The notes: a model not told the origin generated them from the letters alone. Positions 7,904 to 16,957 are shown, counted from the first letter of the stretch. The stretch is 64,000 bases of DNA from Kitasatospora terrestris (GCF_039542905.1 NZ_BAABIS010000001.1:496001-560000); one strand, 5' to 3'. Translations and numbers: made by a program.

Positions 7904-10638
7904 GGCTCCTCCTCGGGGAGGCCCTGCGGTCGGCGCAGCCGGCGCAGGTACGGGTCGAACGGGGGCCTGGGTTCCACCCGGATCCGGGCGTCCACGCAGA
8001 GCACGCCGTCGGGCCGGGCGATCACGGGGTTGAGGTCCGCCTCGGCGATCTGGGGGAGGTCGTCGGCCATCCGGGAGAGGCCGGCGAGGATCCGGTGGAT
8101 TGCCGGCAGGTCCACGGGCGGGCTGCCCGGCCGTCCGGACAGCAGGGCGGCGGCCCGGAGTCCGGCGACCATCTCGGGCAGGTCGAGGTCGGTGAGCGGG
8201 GCGAGGCGGGCCGCCCGGTCGTCCAGCACGTCGGTGGCGGTGCCGCCGAGGCCGAGGACGACCAGCGGCCCGAACACCTGGTCCTGGACCAGGCCGGCGA
8301 GCAGTTCCACGCCGGGTGCGGCCATCGGCTGCACGACGACCCCGGCCATCCGGTCCCCGAACGCGGCCGTGAACTCCCGGTAGGTGTCGCGGACGTCCCG
8401 ATCCGTGCGCAGACCGGTACGGACGGCACCCGCGGCGCTCTTGTGCACCTGGTCGGGCCAGTAGGCCTTCAGGACGGTCCGGCCGTCGTGGCCGTCGTGG
8501 CGCAGCGCGCGGGCCGCGACGACGGCGGAGTGCGGGTCGCGGGCCCACACGGTGGTGGTGAGCGGCAGTCCGTAGCAGGCCAGCAGGGTGGCGGTGGCCA
8601 GCGGGTCGAGCCATCCGCCGGCGGGGTGTTCGGCGAGGTGGGCGTCGACGATCCGGCGGGCCGCGCCGGGGTCGCACCCGGGCACGTCGACGTCGGCGCC
8701 GATCGGCCGGCCGAGCCACCGGGACCGTTCGCGGGCGTGGGCGAGCGCGGCGGCGGCCGACCGCGGGTCCGCGTACTGCGGCAGCACTCCGTCCGCGGCG
8801 CGCAGCCGGGTGACGGGCACCTGCTGGCCGAGCCGGACGACGGTCACCGGTATCCGTCTGCGTGCTCCGCCGTCGAGCAGGGCCCGGAGCAGACCGCTCT
8901 CCGGCTCGTCGGACAGGGCGGTCGGGACCAGGCAGACCATCAGGGCGTCCACGGCGTCGCTGTGTTCGAGGGCGTCCAGACAGGCCCGGAACCGGTCGGG
9001 TCCGACGGCGGCGGTGGTGTCGACCGGATTGGCCGCCGAGGCTCCGGCGGGCAGCAGGTCGAGCAGTCGGGCGGCGAGGTCGGCCGGCAGGTCGGGCAGC
9101 ACGAGGCCGGCGTCGGCGCAGGCGTCCGCGGCGAGGATGCCGACGCCGCCGGCGTTGGACACCACCGCGACGGCGCCGCGCGTGGCGGGCAGCGGCTGGG
9201 CGTGCAGCAGCGCGGCGGTCTCCACCAGCTCGGCGACGGACCGCGCGGCGGTGATGCCGGCCTGCCGGAAGAGCGCCTCGCGGGTGACCGTCGGCGTCGC
9301 GGCGGCGGCGGTGTGCGAGGCGGCGCCGCGCCTTCCGGCGGCGGAGCGTCCGGCGTCCACGGTGAGGACGGGCATCGAACGGGTGACCCGGCGGGCGGTG
9401 CGGGCGAACGCCCGCGGGTTGCCGAAGGACTCCAGGTGCAGCAGGGCGAGGTCGGTGTGCCCGTCGCTCTCCCACCACTGCAGCAGGTCGTTGCCGCTGA
9501 CGTCGTACTTGTCGCCGAGCGAGACGAAGCTGGAGACGCCGATGCCGAGCCACGCCAGTCGCTGCAGCAGGGCGATGCCCACCCCGCCGGACTGTACGGC
9601 GACGCCGGCGGTGCCCGGCAGCGGGAAGGCGCCGCCGAACTCGGCGTCGAGCCGGACCCGGGGGTCGGTGGCCGCGATGCCCAGGCTGTTCGGCCCGACC
9701 AGCCGCATCGAGTGCCGGCGGCAGCTGCCGCTCAGCCGCCTGGCCTGCCCGGCGTCGAGGCCGGAGGTGAGCACCACCAGCGCCCGTACGCCCACCTGTC
9801 CGCACTCCTCGGCCACCGCCGGCACGGCGGCGGCGGGCACGGCGAGGACCGCGAGGTCCGGCACGTCCGGCAGGGCCGCGACGGAGGGGTACGCCGTCCT
9901 GCCCGCGACCTGGTCGGCGTGCGGGTTGACCGCCCACACCTCGCCGGTGAACCCGCCGTCGCGAATCTTGCGCAGCACGCTCCCCCCGACCGATGCGGGC
10001 CGTCGCGAGGCACCGACGACGGCGACCGAGGCGGGGCGCAGCAGCGCGCCCAGGCTGGCGACGTCCGCGGCGCGGCCGCGCTCGTCCACGGCCCGGCGGT
10101 AGCCCTCGTCGGCCTCGGCGAGCGGCACCCTGACCTTCACCTCGCCCTGCTCGTAGCGGCGGTGGACCGGCAGGCCGAGGTCGGTGAAGACGCGGTGGAC
10201 GGCCCGGTTGCCGGCCAGGGTGTCCGCCTCGAAGGCCGCGAGGCCGTGCTCGCGGGCGGCGTGCACCAGGTGTTCCAGCAGCAGGGTTCCGACACCCCGG
10301 TGCTGCCAGGCGTCCGCGACCGCGAGGGCGAGCTCGGCGGTGCCGGCGGCCTCGTCGAGGACCTCGTAGTCGGCCTCGCCGACGAGGACGTCCGCGGCCC
10401 AGGCGCCGAGGGCGAACCCGTCCGTCCTGAGCGGCCCGCACAGCCGGTCGGCGGTCAGGTCGGCGGCACGCGCGCTCGATCCGAGGAAGCGCAGGCGCCG
10501 GCTCTCCTCCGACATCCGGTCGGCGTGCAGGGCGAGGACGGCCGCCCGGTCGGCGGGGTCGATCGGGCGGATGGTCACGGTGGTGCCGTCGGTGAGCAGC
10601 GCCGCACTGGCGGTCGGGGGTCGCTGGACGGTCGACAT
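7900..10638 (-). CDS. GNAT acetyltransferase fused to ADP-forming acyl-CoA synthetase
   Basis: 912-aa fusion. Residues 15-180 are a GNAT N-acetyltransferase (the acetyl-CoA loop region AWQHRGVGTLLLEHL). Residues 205-660 resemble the alpha part of NDP-forming acyl-CoA synthetases: a CoA-binding Rossmann domain with ASVAVVGASRRPASVG and a succinyl-CoA-ligase-like flavodoxin domain. Residues 690-905 are an ATP-grasp beta part (VLKAYWPDQVHKSAAGAV). The same architecture occurs in protein lysine acetyltransferases of the Pat/PatZ type, in which the synthetase part can be catalytic or regulatory. ATG 10638 has GGAG 8 nt upstream. An alternative GTG at 10656 would overlap the nitroreductase stop. 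The gene sits between a nitroreductase and a CBS-BON gene in one operon. Confidence 0.87.
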   Translation of the reverse strand: MSTVQRPPTASAALLTDGTTVTIRPIDPADRAAVLALHADRMSEESRRLRFLGSSARAADLTADRLCGPLRTDGFALGAWAADVLVGEADYEVLDEAAGTAELALAVADAWQHRGVGTLLLEHLVHAAREHGLAAFEADTLAGNRAVHRVFTDLGLPVHRRYEQGEVKVRVPLAEADEGYRRAVDERGRAADVASLGALLRPASVAVVGASRRPASVGGSVLRKIRDGGFTGEVWAVNPHADQVAGRTAYPSVAALPDVPDLAVLAVPAAAVPAVAEECGQVGVRALVVLTSGLDAGQARRLSGSCRRHSMRLVGPNSLGIAATDPRVRLDAEFGGAFPLPGTAGVAVQSGGVGIALLQRLAWLGIGVSSFVSLGDKYDVSGNDLLQWWESDGHTDLALLHLESFGNPRAFARTARRVTRSMPVLTVDAGRSAAGRRGAASHTAAAATPTVTREALFRQAGITAARSVAELVETAALLHAQPLPATRGAVAVVSNAGGVGILAADACADAGLVLPDLPADLAARLLDLLPAGASAANPVDTTAAVGPDRFRACLDALEHSDAVDALMVCLVPTALSDEPESGLLRALLDGGARRRIPVTVVRLGQQVPVTRLRAADGVLPQYADPRSAAAALAHARERSRWLGRPIGADVDVPGCDPGAARRIVDAHLAEHPAGGWLDPLATATLLACYGLPLTTTVWARDPHSAVVAARALRHDGHDGRTVLKAYWPDQVHKSAAGAVRTGLRTDRDVRDTYREFTAAFGDRMAGVVVQPMAAPGVELLAGLVQDQVFGPLVVLGLGGTATDVLDDRAARLAPLTDLDLPEMVAGLRAAALLSGRPGSPPVDLPAIHRILAGLSRMADDLPQIAEADLNPVIARPDGVLCVDARIRVEPRPPFDPYLRRLRRPQGLPEEEP

Positions 10639-10652
10639 CGGCCGGTCTCCGT

Positions 10653-11642
10653 TCACCGGGCGCCGAGCGGGAGGCCGCCGAGGTCGAGCACCTCGTCCAC
10701 CGCGCGGCGCGGCGTCGCGGCCCCGGGAGGGCCGTACCCGATGCGGACCACGGCCTGGACGTGGCCGGGGCCTTCGGCCGGGTCGCGCAGCCGCCACCGG
10801 GTGTCCGGCCACTCCACGGCCTGGTGCAGGACCGAGGCGCGCAGGCCCCGGGCGGTCGCCAGCAGCCACATCCGCTCCAGGGCCTGGCCGGCCCGCAGCC
10901 AGTCGGCCGGGCGGTCCCCGTGGGTGCTCAGCACGGCCAGCTGCGGGAGCGCCTCGAACCGCTCGGTGGGCTTCGCGGACTGCTGCGGGCGGCCGGCGAA
11001 GCCGCGCATCGGGACCCGGGCGTCGTGGTCGAGCGGGCCGATGGCGGCCAGCGGGATGCCGTCGGCGGACGGCTCGGCCCGCAGCCAGCCGCGGGTCTCC
11101 GCCTGCCGTTGCAGGTCGGCGGAGGTCCGCCGCTCGGCCTCGGTGGTCAGTTCCAGCACGCGCCGCGCGCCGGCCTCCTCCAGCACCGCCAGGTGCACGT
11201 CCTCCGCCGCCGCGGCGTCCATCAGTTGACCGACCACCGCCTCGGGCACGTCCCGGTTGGTGAACGGCAGACGGCTGGAGTGGCGGCGGCCGACGGCCTC
11301 GTAGTACTCCGGCGCGAGCCGCGGCCCGTCACCGGAGAAGTCGAGCGTGGCCAGCAGGTCCGGGTCGCCGGGGTCGGGGCACAGCCGCACCTCGGCGCCG
11401 CGTCCCAGGTGGGAGGCGGCGGCCCGCAGGTTGAACACCGCTGCGCCGACCGACAGGTGGAGGGCCCGCCCGTCCGGGTCGGTGGCCGGGACCGCCCGGG
11501 TCCGGTCCCCGTAGACCAGCAGGCCGTCCAGGTCGGCGGTCGGCCGGAACCTCCACGGCTGGCTGTTGTGCAGGGACGGTGCCGCCGATCCGGCCGCCAC
11601 CACGAGCCAGAGGTCGGTGAGTGTCAGGGGCCGCTCGGTCAT
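10653..11642 (-). CDS. Acg-type nitroreductase family protein (1)
   Basis: 329-aa protein of the Acg subgroup of nitroreductases (relatives of M. tuberculosis Rv2032/Acg, Rv3127 and Rv3131, all DosR targets). It begins with the diagnostic PSLHNSQPWRF at about residue 22, then GRALHLSVGAAVFNLR and, near the C-terminus, VRIGYGP. The protein is an internally duplicated FMN-type fold, and the subgroup may sequester flavin rather than reduce nitro compounds. RBS AAGGAG supports ATG 11642. A DevR-like box at 11766-11779 lies about 124 nt upstream. A paralogue is at 15558-16532. Confidence 0.88.
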   Translation of the reverse strand: MTERPLTLTDLWLVVAAGSAAPSLHNSQPWRFRPTADLDGLLVYGDRTRAVPATDPDGRALHLSVGAAVFNLRAAASHLGRGAEVRLCPDPGDPDLLATLDFSGDGPRLAPEYYEAVGRRHSSRLPFTNRDVPEAVVGQLMDAAAAEDVHLAVLEEAGARRVLELTTEAERRTSADLQRQAETRGWLRAEPSADGIPLAAIGPLDHDARVPMRGFAGRPQQSAKPTERFEALPQLAVLSTHGDRPADWLRAGQALERMWLLATARGLRASVLHQAVEWPDTRWRLRDPAEGPGHVQAVVRIGYGPPGAATPRRAVDEVLDLGGLPLGAR

Positions 11643-11765
11643 GGGAGTCGCTCCTTGCCTGGCAGGGCTGCCGGACTCGTGTCCTGTTCCCACCGTGCGC
11701 CTCGGCGGGCCCCGGCCCAAGGGTCCGGCAGCCTCCCCCGGGGACACCCACCGGCCCTTTCCCCT

Positions 11766-11779
11766 GGGCCACTCGGCCC
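11766..11779. promoter_or_regulatory. DevR/OsdR-box-like palindrome 4
   Basis: GGGCCACTCGGCCC lies between two minus-strand genes, 124 nt before the nitroreductase start. It shares the GGGCCACTCGG core with the copy at 20-33. Confidence 0.5.
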
Positions 11780-11915
11780 TCCCGCCCTCCCGCCCCTCCG
11801 GGGCGGCCCGGACCGGCAGGCCGACGGGCTCCTGGCCGGCCCGCAGCCGGACGGCGCGGGCCGTCGTCACCTCGTACGGGCCGGTGACCTGCGCGCCGGA
11901 CGTCCGGGCCCGTGT

Positions 11916-12590
11916 TCAGTCGTCGCCGCCGTTCAGCGTGCTGGTGATGCGCCGCCCGGTGATCTGCTGGGGCCGGACCCGGATCCACAGCAGGCGCGGG
12001 CCGCCCGCCCAGGGCTGCACGGCGAGGTCGCGCAGCAGCCGCTGCAGCGTCGGCGGGTCGGTGATCCGCTCGACGGTGCCGGTGAGCAGGACGCTCCAGC
12101 CGTGGCTGCGGTGGTCGTCGATCCGGTCGACCTGGAACGACACCGCCGTTCCGTCGGGTGCCGCCGCGGCGCCGTCCGGGTTGGTCCGGTAGACGATCGT
12201 GCGGCCGTCGACGGCGTAGTTGACCGGGAAGGCCAGCGGTGCGGGTTCGGCGGGCAGGACGATCCGTCCGACCCCGCGGTTGCCCAGCCGGTCCCAGCAC
12301 TCCTCCTCGCCGAACCGCAGGAGCGCGGGCCGCAGACCGGGTGCGCCCTGCCCGGGCGGCAGGTCGGCGCGCCCCTCGATCAGTTCGCGGTAGGTCAGCC
12401 CGAGGGCGGCGGCGACGCGCAGGAACCCGTTCGGGTCGAAGCCGGGACCACTGGCCGTCAGAACCGCCAGGTACTGGGGCGACATGCCCGCCTCGCGGGC
12501 CAGCTCCTCCTCGTCCATGTCCAGCCGGGCCATCCGGTCGGCGATCCGGCGGGCGAGCACCTGGGGGTCGGGGTGCAGACGCGTGTCCAT
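11916..12590 (-). CDS. XRE-family HTH fused to PNPOx-like split barrel (2)
   Basis: 224-aa paralogue of the product at 6216. A helix-turn-helix-like N-terminus (residues 10-65, ARRIADRMARLDMDEEEL, MSPQYLAVL) is followed by a flavin/F420-type split barrel (residues 90-215) with GVGRIVLP, FPVNYAVDGRTIVYRT and LLTGTVERI. The product may sense or use a reduced cofactor, and no substrate can be read. GGTGAG precedes ATG 12590. It lies 31 nt downstream of the alcohol dehydrogenase gene on the same strand, so the two probably share a transcript. Confidence 0.8.
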   Translation of the reverse strand: MDTRLHPDPQVLARRIADRMARLDMDEEELAREAGMSPQYLAVLTASGPGFDPNGFLRVAAALGLTYRELIEGRADLPPGQGAPGLRPALLRFGEEECWDRLGNRGVGRIVLPAEPAPLAFPVNYAVDGRTIVYRTNPDGAAAAPDGTAVSFQVDRIDDHRSHGWSVLLTGTVERITDPPTLQRLLRDLAVQPWAGGPRLLWIRVRPQQITGRRITSTLNGGDD

Positions 12591-12621
12591 GGGGGTCTCA
12601 CCTTCTCGTGCACATGCCGGA

Positions 12622-13665
12622 TCAGGTCCGGAACAGGGCGACCTTCAGGGCGCCGTTGCTTCCGGCGTCGGCGAAGACGTCGTAGGCGTCCTGCATCTCG
12701 TCGAGGCCGAACCGGTGGGTGACCAGGTCGTCGGTGTCGAGCCGCCCGGCGGCGAGCATCTCCAGCAGCAGCGGGGTGGTGCTGGTGTCGACCAGGCCGG
12801 TGGTGATGGTGACGTTCTTGATCCAGAGGTCCTCGAGGTGGAGCGTGGCGGGTCGGCCGTGCACACCCACGTTGGCGATCCGTCCGCCGGGGCGCACCAC
12901 CCGCGTGCACAGTTCGAAGGTCTCCGGTACGCCGACGGCCTCGATCGCGACGTCAGCGCCGAGTCCGTCCCGGCTGAGCGCGCGGATCGCCGCGTCGTCG
13001 CCCGTGGCGGCGTCCAGCACCTCGTCCGCGCCGGCCCGCTTCGCGGCCTCCAGGCGGCTGGGGGCGAGGTCGACGGCGACGATCCGGCCGGGGCTGTACA
13101 GCCGGGCGGTCGTCACGGCGGCCAGCCCGATCGGGCCCGCGCCGACGATCACCACGGTGTCGCCGGGTCCCACCCGGCCGTTGCGCACCCCGACCTCGAA
13201 CGAGGTGGGCAGGATGTCGGCCAGCAGCAGCGCCCGCTCGTCGGTGACCCCGCCGGGCAGGTGGTGCAGGGAGGTGTCGGCGAACGGGGTGCGCACGTAC
13301 TCGGCCTGGGTGCCGTCGACCAGGTGTCCGAGGATCCATCCTCCGCCGCCCGTGCACTGCCCGTAGGTGCCCTGGCGGCAGTACGCGCAGCGCCCGCAGG
13401 CGGAGATGCAGGAGATCAGCACCCGGTCGCCCGCGGCGAAGGTGCGCACGCCGGGTCCGACGTCCACGACGGTGCCCACGGCCTCGTGGCCGAGCACCCG
13501 GCCCTCGGTGACCTCGGGGACGTCGCCCTTGAGGATGTGCAGGTCGGTGCCGCAGATGGTGACGGCGTCCACCCGGACGACCGCGTCCTCCGGGTCCCGG
13601 ACCACCGGGTCCGGCACCTCGCCCCAGGTACGGCGGCCGGGTCCGTGGTAGGTCAGGGCCTTCAT
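12622..13665 (-). CDS. Zinc-dependent alcohol dehydrogenase (MDR family)
   Basis: 347-aa medium-chain dehydrogenase. The catalytic zinc ligands are visible in TICGTDLH (Cys38), GHEAVG (His near 60-61), and the structural zinc Cys cluster CGRCAYCRQGTYGQC near 95-109. The Rossmann fold carries VIVGAGPIGLAA around residue 170. It would interconvert an alcohol and an aldehyde with NAD(P)H. The actual alcohol is not deducible. Start ATG 13665 is preferred over GTG 13683 because of the preceding GTGAGG. Its start is divergent from the sensor kinase gene across a full DevR-like palindrome, and an alcohol dehydrogenase sits next to the OsdRK genes in S. coelicolor as well. Confidence 0.9.
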   Translation of the reverse strand: MKALTYHGPGRRTWGEVPDPVVRDPEDAVVRVDAVTICGTDLHILKGDVPEVTEGRVLGHEAVGTVVDVGPGVRTFAAGDRVLISCISACGRCAYCRQGTYGQCTGGGGWILGHLVDGTQAEYVRTPFADTSLHHLPGGVTDERALLLADILPTSFEVGVRNGRVGPGDTVVIVGAGPIGLAAVTTARLYSPGRIVAVDLAPSRLEAAKRAGADEVLDAATGDDAAIRALSRDGLGADVAIEAVGVPETFELCTRVVRPGGRIANVGVHGRPATLHLEDLWIKNVTITTGLVDTSTTPLLLEMLAAGRLDTDDLVTHRFGLDEMQDAYDVFADAGSNGALKVALFRT

Positions 13666-13754
13666 CGTCCTCACTCCCGTCACGTTCGGGTTCCCCCGTC
13701 TCCAGGGTCACCCGGGGCGACGTCATGACCATGGGTCCGCCGGGTCCGCGGGGT

Positions 13755-13768
13755 GGGCCGACCGGCCC
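13755..13768. promoter_or_regulatory. DevR/OsdR-box-like palindrome 5 (divergent)
   Basis: GGGCCGACCGGCCC lies between the alcohol dehydrogenase (minus) and sensor kinase (plus) starts, 90 and 71 nt away. It could serve both directions and autoregulate the kinase. Confidence 0.6.
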
Positions 13769-13838
13769 CGGTTCGCGGGCCGGGCCCGCCGCGCGGGCCT
13801 ACGCTGGGAGTGCCGTCACCGAGGCTCCGGAGGAAGCG

Positions 13839-15554
13839 GTGGGCAGCGCACCCGACAGTCCGACCCCCCTGCCGCAGCTGAGGCTGGACGACCTGCTGGA
13901 CGAGTTGCAGAGCCGGCTCGACGCGGCCCGCGGCACCCGCGACCGGGTGCACAGCCTGCTGGAGGCCGTGCTCGCGGTGGGCCGCGACCTGGAGCTGACC
14001 CAGGCCCTTCGGCACATCGTGGAGGCCGCGGTCACCTTGGTGGACGCCGAGTACGGCGCGCTCGGGGTGGTCGGCGAGGACCAGCGGCTGTCCCAGTTCA
14101 TCCCGGTCGGCATCAGCGACGAGCAGGCCCGGCGGATCGGCCCGCTGCCCTCCGGCCACGGGATCCTCGGCGAGCTGATCCGTCACCCGGAGCCGCTGCG
14201 GCTCGACCGCATCTCCGACCACCCGACGTCCTACGGCTTTCCGGCCAACCACCCGCCGATGCACAGCTTCCTCGGGGTGCCGATCCGGATCCGCGGCAAG
14301 GTGTTCGGCAACCTGTACCTGACCGAGAAGCGGGGCGGCGGGGTGTTCGACGCCGAGGACGAGGCGGTGCTCTCCACCCTCGCGGTGGCGGCCGGGGTGG
14401 CGATCGAGAACGCCCGGCTGTACGCCCAGGCCCGGCTGCGCGAGCGCTGGCTGACCGCGAGCGCCGAGGTCACCAGCAGCCTGCTGTCCGGCAGCTCCGA
14501 GCAGCAGGTGCTCGACTTGCTGGTGGCGCGGGCCACCGAGATCGCCCGCGCCGATCTGGTGGTGGTCGCCCTGCCGCTGCCGGAGACGGAGGAGCTGGAG
14601 GTACGGATCGCCGTCGGCAAGGGCGCGAGCGAGCACAGCGGCCTGATCCTCCCGCTGAAGGGCTCCTTCATGGGCGCGGCCGCCCTCACCGGCGGTCCCG
14701 TGGTCAGTGCGGACGTGCAGCGGGACCCGCGGATCACCGTCGGCCCTCCCCGCTGGGCCGGTCTCGGCCCGGCCGTCGCGGTGCCGATCGGCACCGCCGA
14801 GCTGGGTGTGCGCGGTGTGCTGATGATGGCCCGGTCCACCGGTTCGCCGCTCTTCGAGGCGGACGAGTCGGCGCCGCTGCTCGGCTTCGCCGGCCAGGCC
14901 GCGGTCGCGATGGAGCTGGCCGAACGGCGCCGCGACTCCGAGCAGGTGGCCCTGCTCAAGGAGCGCGACCGGATCGCCCGGGACCTGCACGACCTGGCCA
15001 TCCAGCGGCTCTTCGCCACCGGGATGACGCTGCAGGGCGCCATGCGCTTCATCGAGCACCCGGAGGCGACCGACCGGGTGCTGCGGGCCATCGACGACCT
15101 CGACGAGACCGCCAAGACGATCCGCTCCACCATCTTCGGGCTGCGCGCCCGCGAGAGCGGCCCGGCGGTGGCCGGGCTGCGGGCCGCCGTGGCCGCGGTG
15201 GTGGACCGCGCCGCCGAGGTGCTCGGATTCGCCCCGGCGCTGCGGACGGCGGGCCTGCTGGACGCGGCCGTGCCGAAGGAGGTCGCCGACGAGGCGGTGG
15301 CGGTGCTGCAGGAGGCCCTGTCCAACGCCGCCCGGCACGCCGGGGCGAGCGCGGTCGAGGTCGTGGTGGAGGCCGGTGACCACCTCACCGTGACGGTCCG
15401 CGACAACGGCGTCGGCCTGCCGTCGGGAGGAAGGCGCAGCGGCCTGGCCAATCTCGCCGAGCGGGCCGCCGGGCTGGGCGGCACTTTCGAGGCCACCGCA
15501 CCGGAAGGGGGCGGCACCCGCCTGGTCTGGCGGGTGCCGCTCCCGGCGGACTGA
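13839..15554 (+). CDS. GAF-GAF sensor histidine kinase (DevS/OsdK-like)
   Basis: 571-aa soluble histidine kinase. It has a short N-terminal helix, GAF1 (about 55-195), GAF2 (about 215-360), a HisKA_3 dimerisation domain with the phospho-acceptor His384 in ARDLHDLAIQRLF, and an HATPase domain with LQEALSNAARHAG (N box) and DNGVGLP (G box). This is the DevS/DosT layout, in which GAF1 binds haem and senses O2, NO or CO. Haem binding here is inferred. GTG 13839 is chosen because GGAGGAA (13829-13835) precedes it and because an upstream extension would swallow the DevR-like palindrome. The cognate regulator is probably the product at 16957-17652. Confidence 0.9.
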   Translation: MGSAPDSPTPLPQLRLDDLLDELQSRLDAARGTRDRVHSLLEAVLAVGRDLELTQALRHIVEAAVTLVDAEYGALGVVGEDQRLSQFIPVGISDEQARRIGPLPSGHGILGELIRHPEPLRLDRISDHPTSYGFPANHPPMHSFLGVPIRIRGKVFGNLYLTEKRGGGVFDAEDEAVLSTLAVAAGVAIENARLYAQARLRERWLTASAEVTSSLLSGSSEQQVLDLLVARATEIARADLVVVALPLPETEELEVRIAVGKGASEHSGLILPLKGSFMGAAALTGGPVVSADVQRDPRITVGPPRWAGLGPAVAVPIGTAELGVRGVLMMARSTGSPLFEADESAPLLGFAGQAAVAMELAERRRDSEQVALLKERDRIARDLHDLAIQRLFATGMTLQGAMRFIEHPEATDRVLRAIDDLDETAKTIRSTIFGLRARESGPAVAGLRAAVAAVVDRAAEVLGFAPALRTAGLLDAAVPKEVADEAVAVLQEALSNAARHAGASAVEVVVEAGDHLTVTVRDNGVGLPSGGRRSGLANLAERAAGLGGTFEATAPEGGGTRLVWRVPLPAD

Positions 15555-15557
15555 CGC

Positions 15558-16532
15558 TCAGCGGTCCAGTACGTCCTTCGCGCGCAGCCGGGGCGTGGGC
15601 GCCCCCTCCGGGCCGTAGCCGATCCGGATCAGCATCTGGACGTGTCCCGGGCCCTGGTGGGTCTCCCGGGCCGCCCAGCGCAGATTGCCCCACTCCATCG
15701 CCTGGTGCAGGAGCGAGGCCCGCACCTGGTGCACGGTGGCGACGAGCAGGACGTGCTGCAGCGCCATGCCGGCCTGCAGCCAGTCCGTGCGGGCGTCGCC
15801 GCGGGTGGTGAGGACGGCGATCCTGGGCTCCGGCTCGAACGCGGCGGGGGCCAGGTGCCGTTCCGGCTGCAGCGCGCCGAAGTCGCGCATCGGCAGGTGT
15901 CCGCCGCTGTCCTGCGGCCCGAGCGCGGAGACGGGGATCCCGAGCGGCTCCCCGGGCTGCTGGATCCAGCTGCGGCTCTCCTGCCGCAGGGCCGGGTCGG
16001 TGGTGCCCAGCCGCTCGGCCTCGGCGGTCAGGTGCAGCAGCCGCTCGGTCTCGGCGCGGTCGGGCAGGAACAGCGCGGCGTCCTCGGCCAGGGCGGCTTC
16101 GGCGAGTTCGGCGAGCACCGGGCCCGGCACCGGGGGGCCGGTGAACGGCGTCCGGATCGAGTGCCGGTGCCAGATCGCCTCGTACAGCGTGTCGGTGGCC
16201 CGCAGGTGGACGGCTGCGGGCTCGTCCAGGCCGATCGCGGCGAGCAGGTCGGGCTCGGCCGGGTCCGGGAGCAGCCGGACGTCGGGGATCCAGCCGAGGT
16301 GGCGGGCGGCCGCGCGCAGGTTGAACACGGCCGCGCCGACCGAGATGTGCAGCGCCCGGCCCTCCGGGTCCATCACCGCCAGGGTGCGTTCGGGCACCGA
16401 CCGCACCTCCAGCGAGGAGGTCTCCGGTACCAGTCGGAAGTGCCAGGGCTGCGTGTTGTGGACGGACGGCGCCGCGACCGCGGCGGAGACCAGCGTCTCC
16501 AGGGTCTGCGCGTCCAGGGTCCGGATGTTCAT
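15558..16532 (-). CDS. Acg-type nitroreductase family protein (2)
   Basis: 324-aa paralogue of the product at 10653. It has PSVHNTQPWHF near residue 20, GRALHISVGAAVFNLR near 55-75, and C-terminal MLIRIGYGPEGAPTPR. The subgroup is linked to flavin handling during dormancy in mycobacteria. RBS GGGAGG supports ATG 16532. It is 17 nt downstream of the SHOCT gene and convergent with the sensor kinase gene (3 nt between stops). The SHOCT-nitroreductase pair probably uses the tandem boxes at 16922 and 16944. Confidence 0.87.
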   Translation of the reverse strand: MNIRTLDAQTLETLVSAAVAAPSVHNTQPWHFRLVPETSSLEVRSVPERTLAVMDPEGRALHISVGAAVFNLRAAARHLGWIPDVRLLPDPAEPDLLAAIGLDEPAAVHLRATDTLYEAIWHRHSIRTPFTGPPVPGPVLAELAEAALAEDAALFLPDRAETERLLHLTAEAERLGTTDPALRQESRSWIQQPGEPLGIPVSALGPQDSGGHLPMRDFGALQPERHLAPAAFEPEPRIAVLTTRGDARTDWLQAGMALQHVLLVATVHQVRASLLHQAMEWGNLRWAARETHQGPGHVQMLIRIGYGPEGAPTPRLRAKDVLDR

Positions 16533-16549
16533 GAGAGCCTCCCCCCGGC

Positions 16550-16843
16550 TCAGCCGGTGCCCTGGCCGCGGCCGGCCCGCAGCGTTTCGAGGCGGTGGCG
16601 GTACTCGTCGGGGTCGATCTCGCCGCGCGCCAGCCGCTCGGCGAGCAGTTGCTCCGGATCGGTGCGCGCGGGTCCGGCCGGCGCCGGTGGGGCGGGCGGC
16701 GGGGCCGCGTGGTGCTGGGAGGCGTGCCCCAGGTAGCGGAACAGCGCGACGCCTCCGGCGATCAGCAGGCCCCAGAAGAGCAGCATGCCGAACATCATCA
16801 GGCCGAAGCCCCAACCGTTCATTCCGTGGTCGTAGTACATCAT
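16550..16843 (-). CDS. SHOCT-domain small membrane protein
   Basis: 97-aa protein with a Met/Gly/Tyr-rich N-terminus, one transmembrane helix (about residues 12-35), a Pro/Ala linker, and a C-terminal SHOCT (short C-terminal) motif: EQLLAERLARGEIDPDEYRHRL. SHOCT modules mediate oligomerisation. The specific role is unknown. The start is ATG 16843 (or 16840) because AGGAGG would be only 2 nt from the GTG at 16846. It heads the nitroreductase operon. Confidence 0.8.
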   Translation of the reverse strand: MMYYDHGMNGWGFGLMMFGMLLFWGLLIAGGVALFRYLGHASQHHAAPPPAPPAPAGPARTDPEQLLAERLARGEIDPDEYRHRLETLRAGRGQGTG

Positions 16844-16921
16844 CACGGCCTCCTGGCCGGTGCGGGGTGGGGCCGCTGCCCCTCACCCTCCACGGTCGGG
16901 CCGGAGCCGCTCCTCCCGCAT

Positions 16922-16935
16922 GGGCCGGACGGACC
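16922..16935. promoter_or_regulatory. DevR/OsdR-box-like palindrome 6a
   Basis: GGGCCGGACGGACC lies 79 nt before the SHOCT gene. It is the first of two closely spaced copies. Tandem boxes are common at strongly DosR-regulated mycobacterial promoters. Confidence 0.5.
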
Positions 16936-16943
16936 TGTCCGCC

Positions 16944-16957
16944 GGGCCGAGCGGGCT
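16944..16957. promoter_or_regulatory. DevR/OsdR-box-like palindrome 6b
   Basis: GGGCCGAGCGGGCT, an imperfect copy 22 bp (two helical turns) from copy 6a, touching the last base of the response-regulator stop codon. Confidence 0.4.

Noticed and set aside
8095..11229. Long plus-strand open frame opposite the acyl-CoA synthetase and nitroreductase genes
   Set aside because: Low-complexity composition and no motif. The minus strand carries intact, recognisable proteins.
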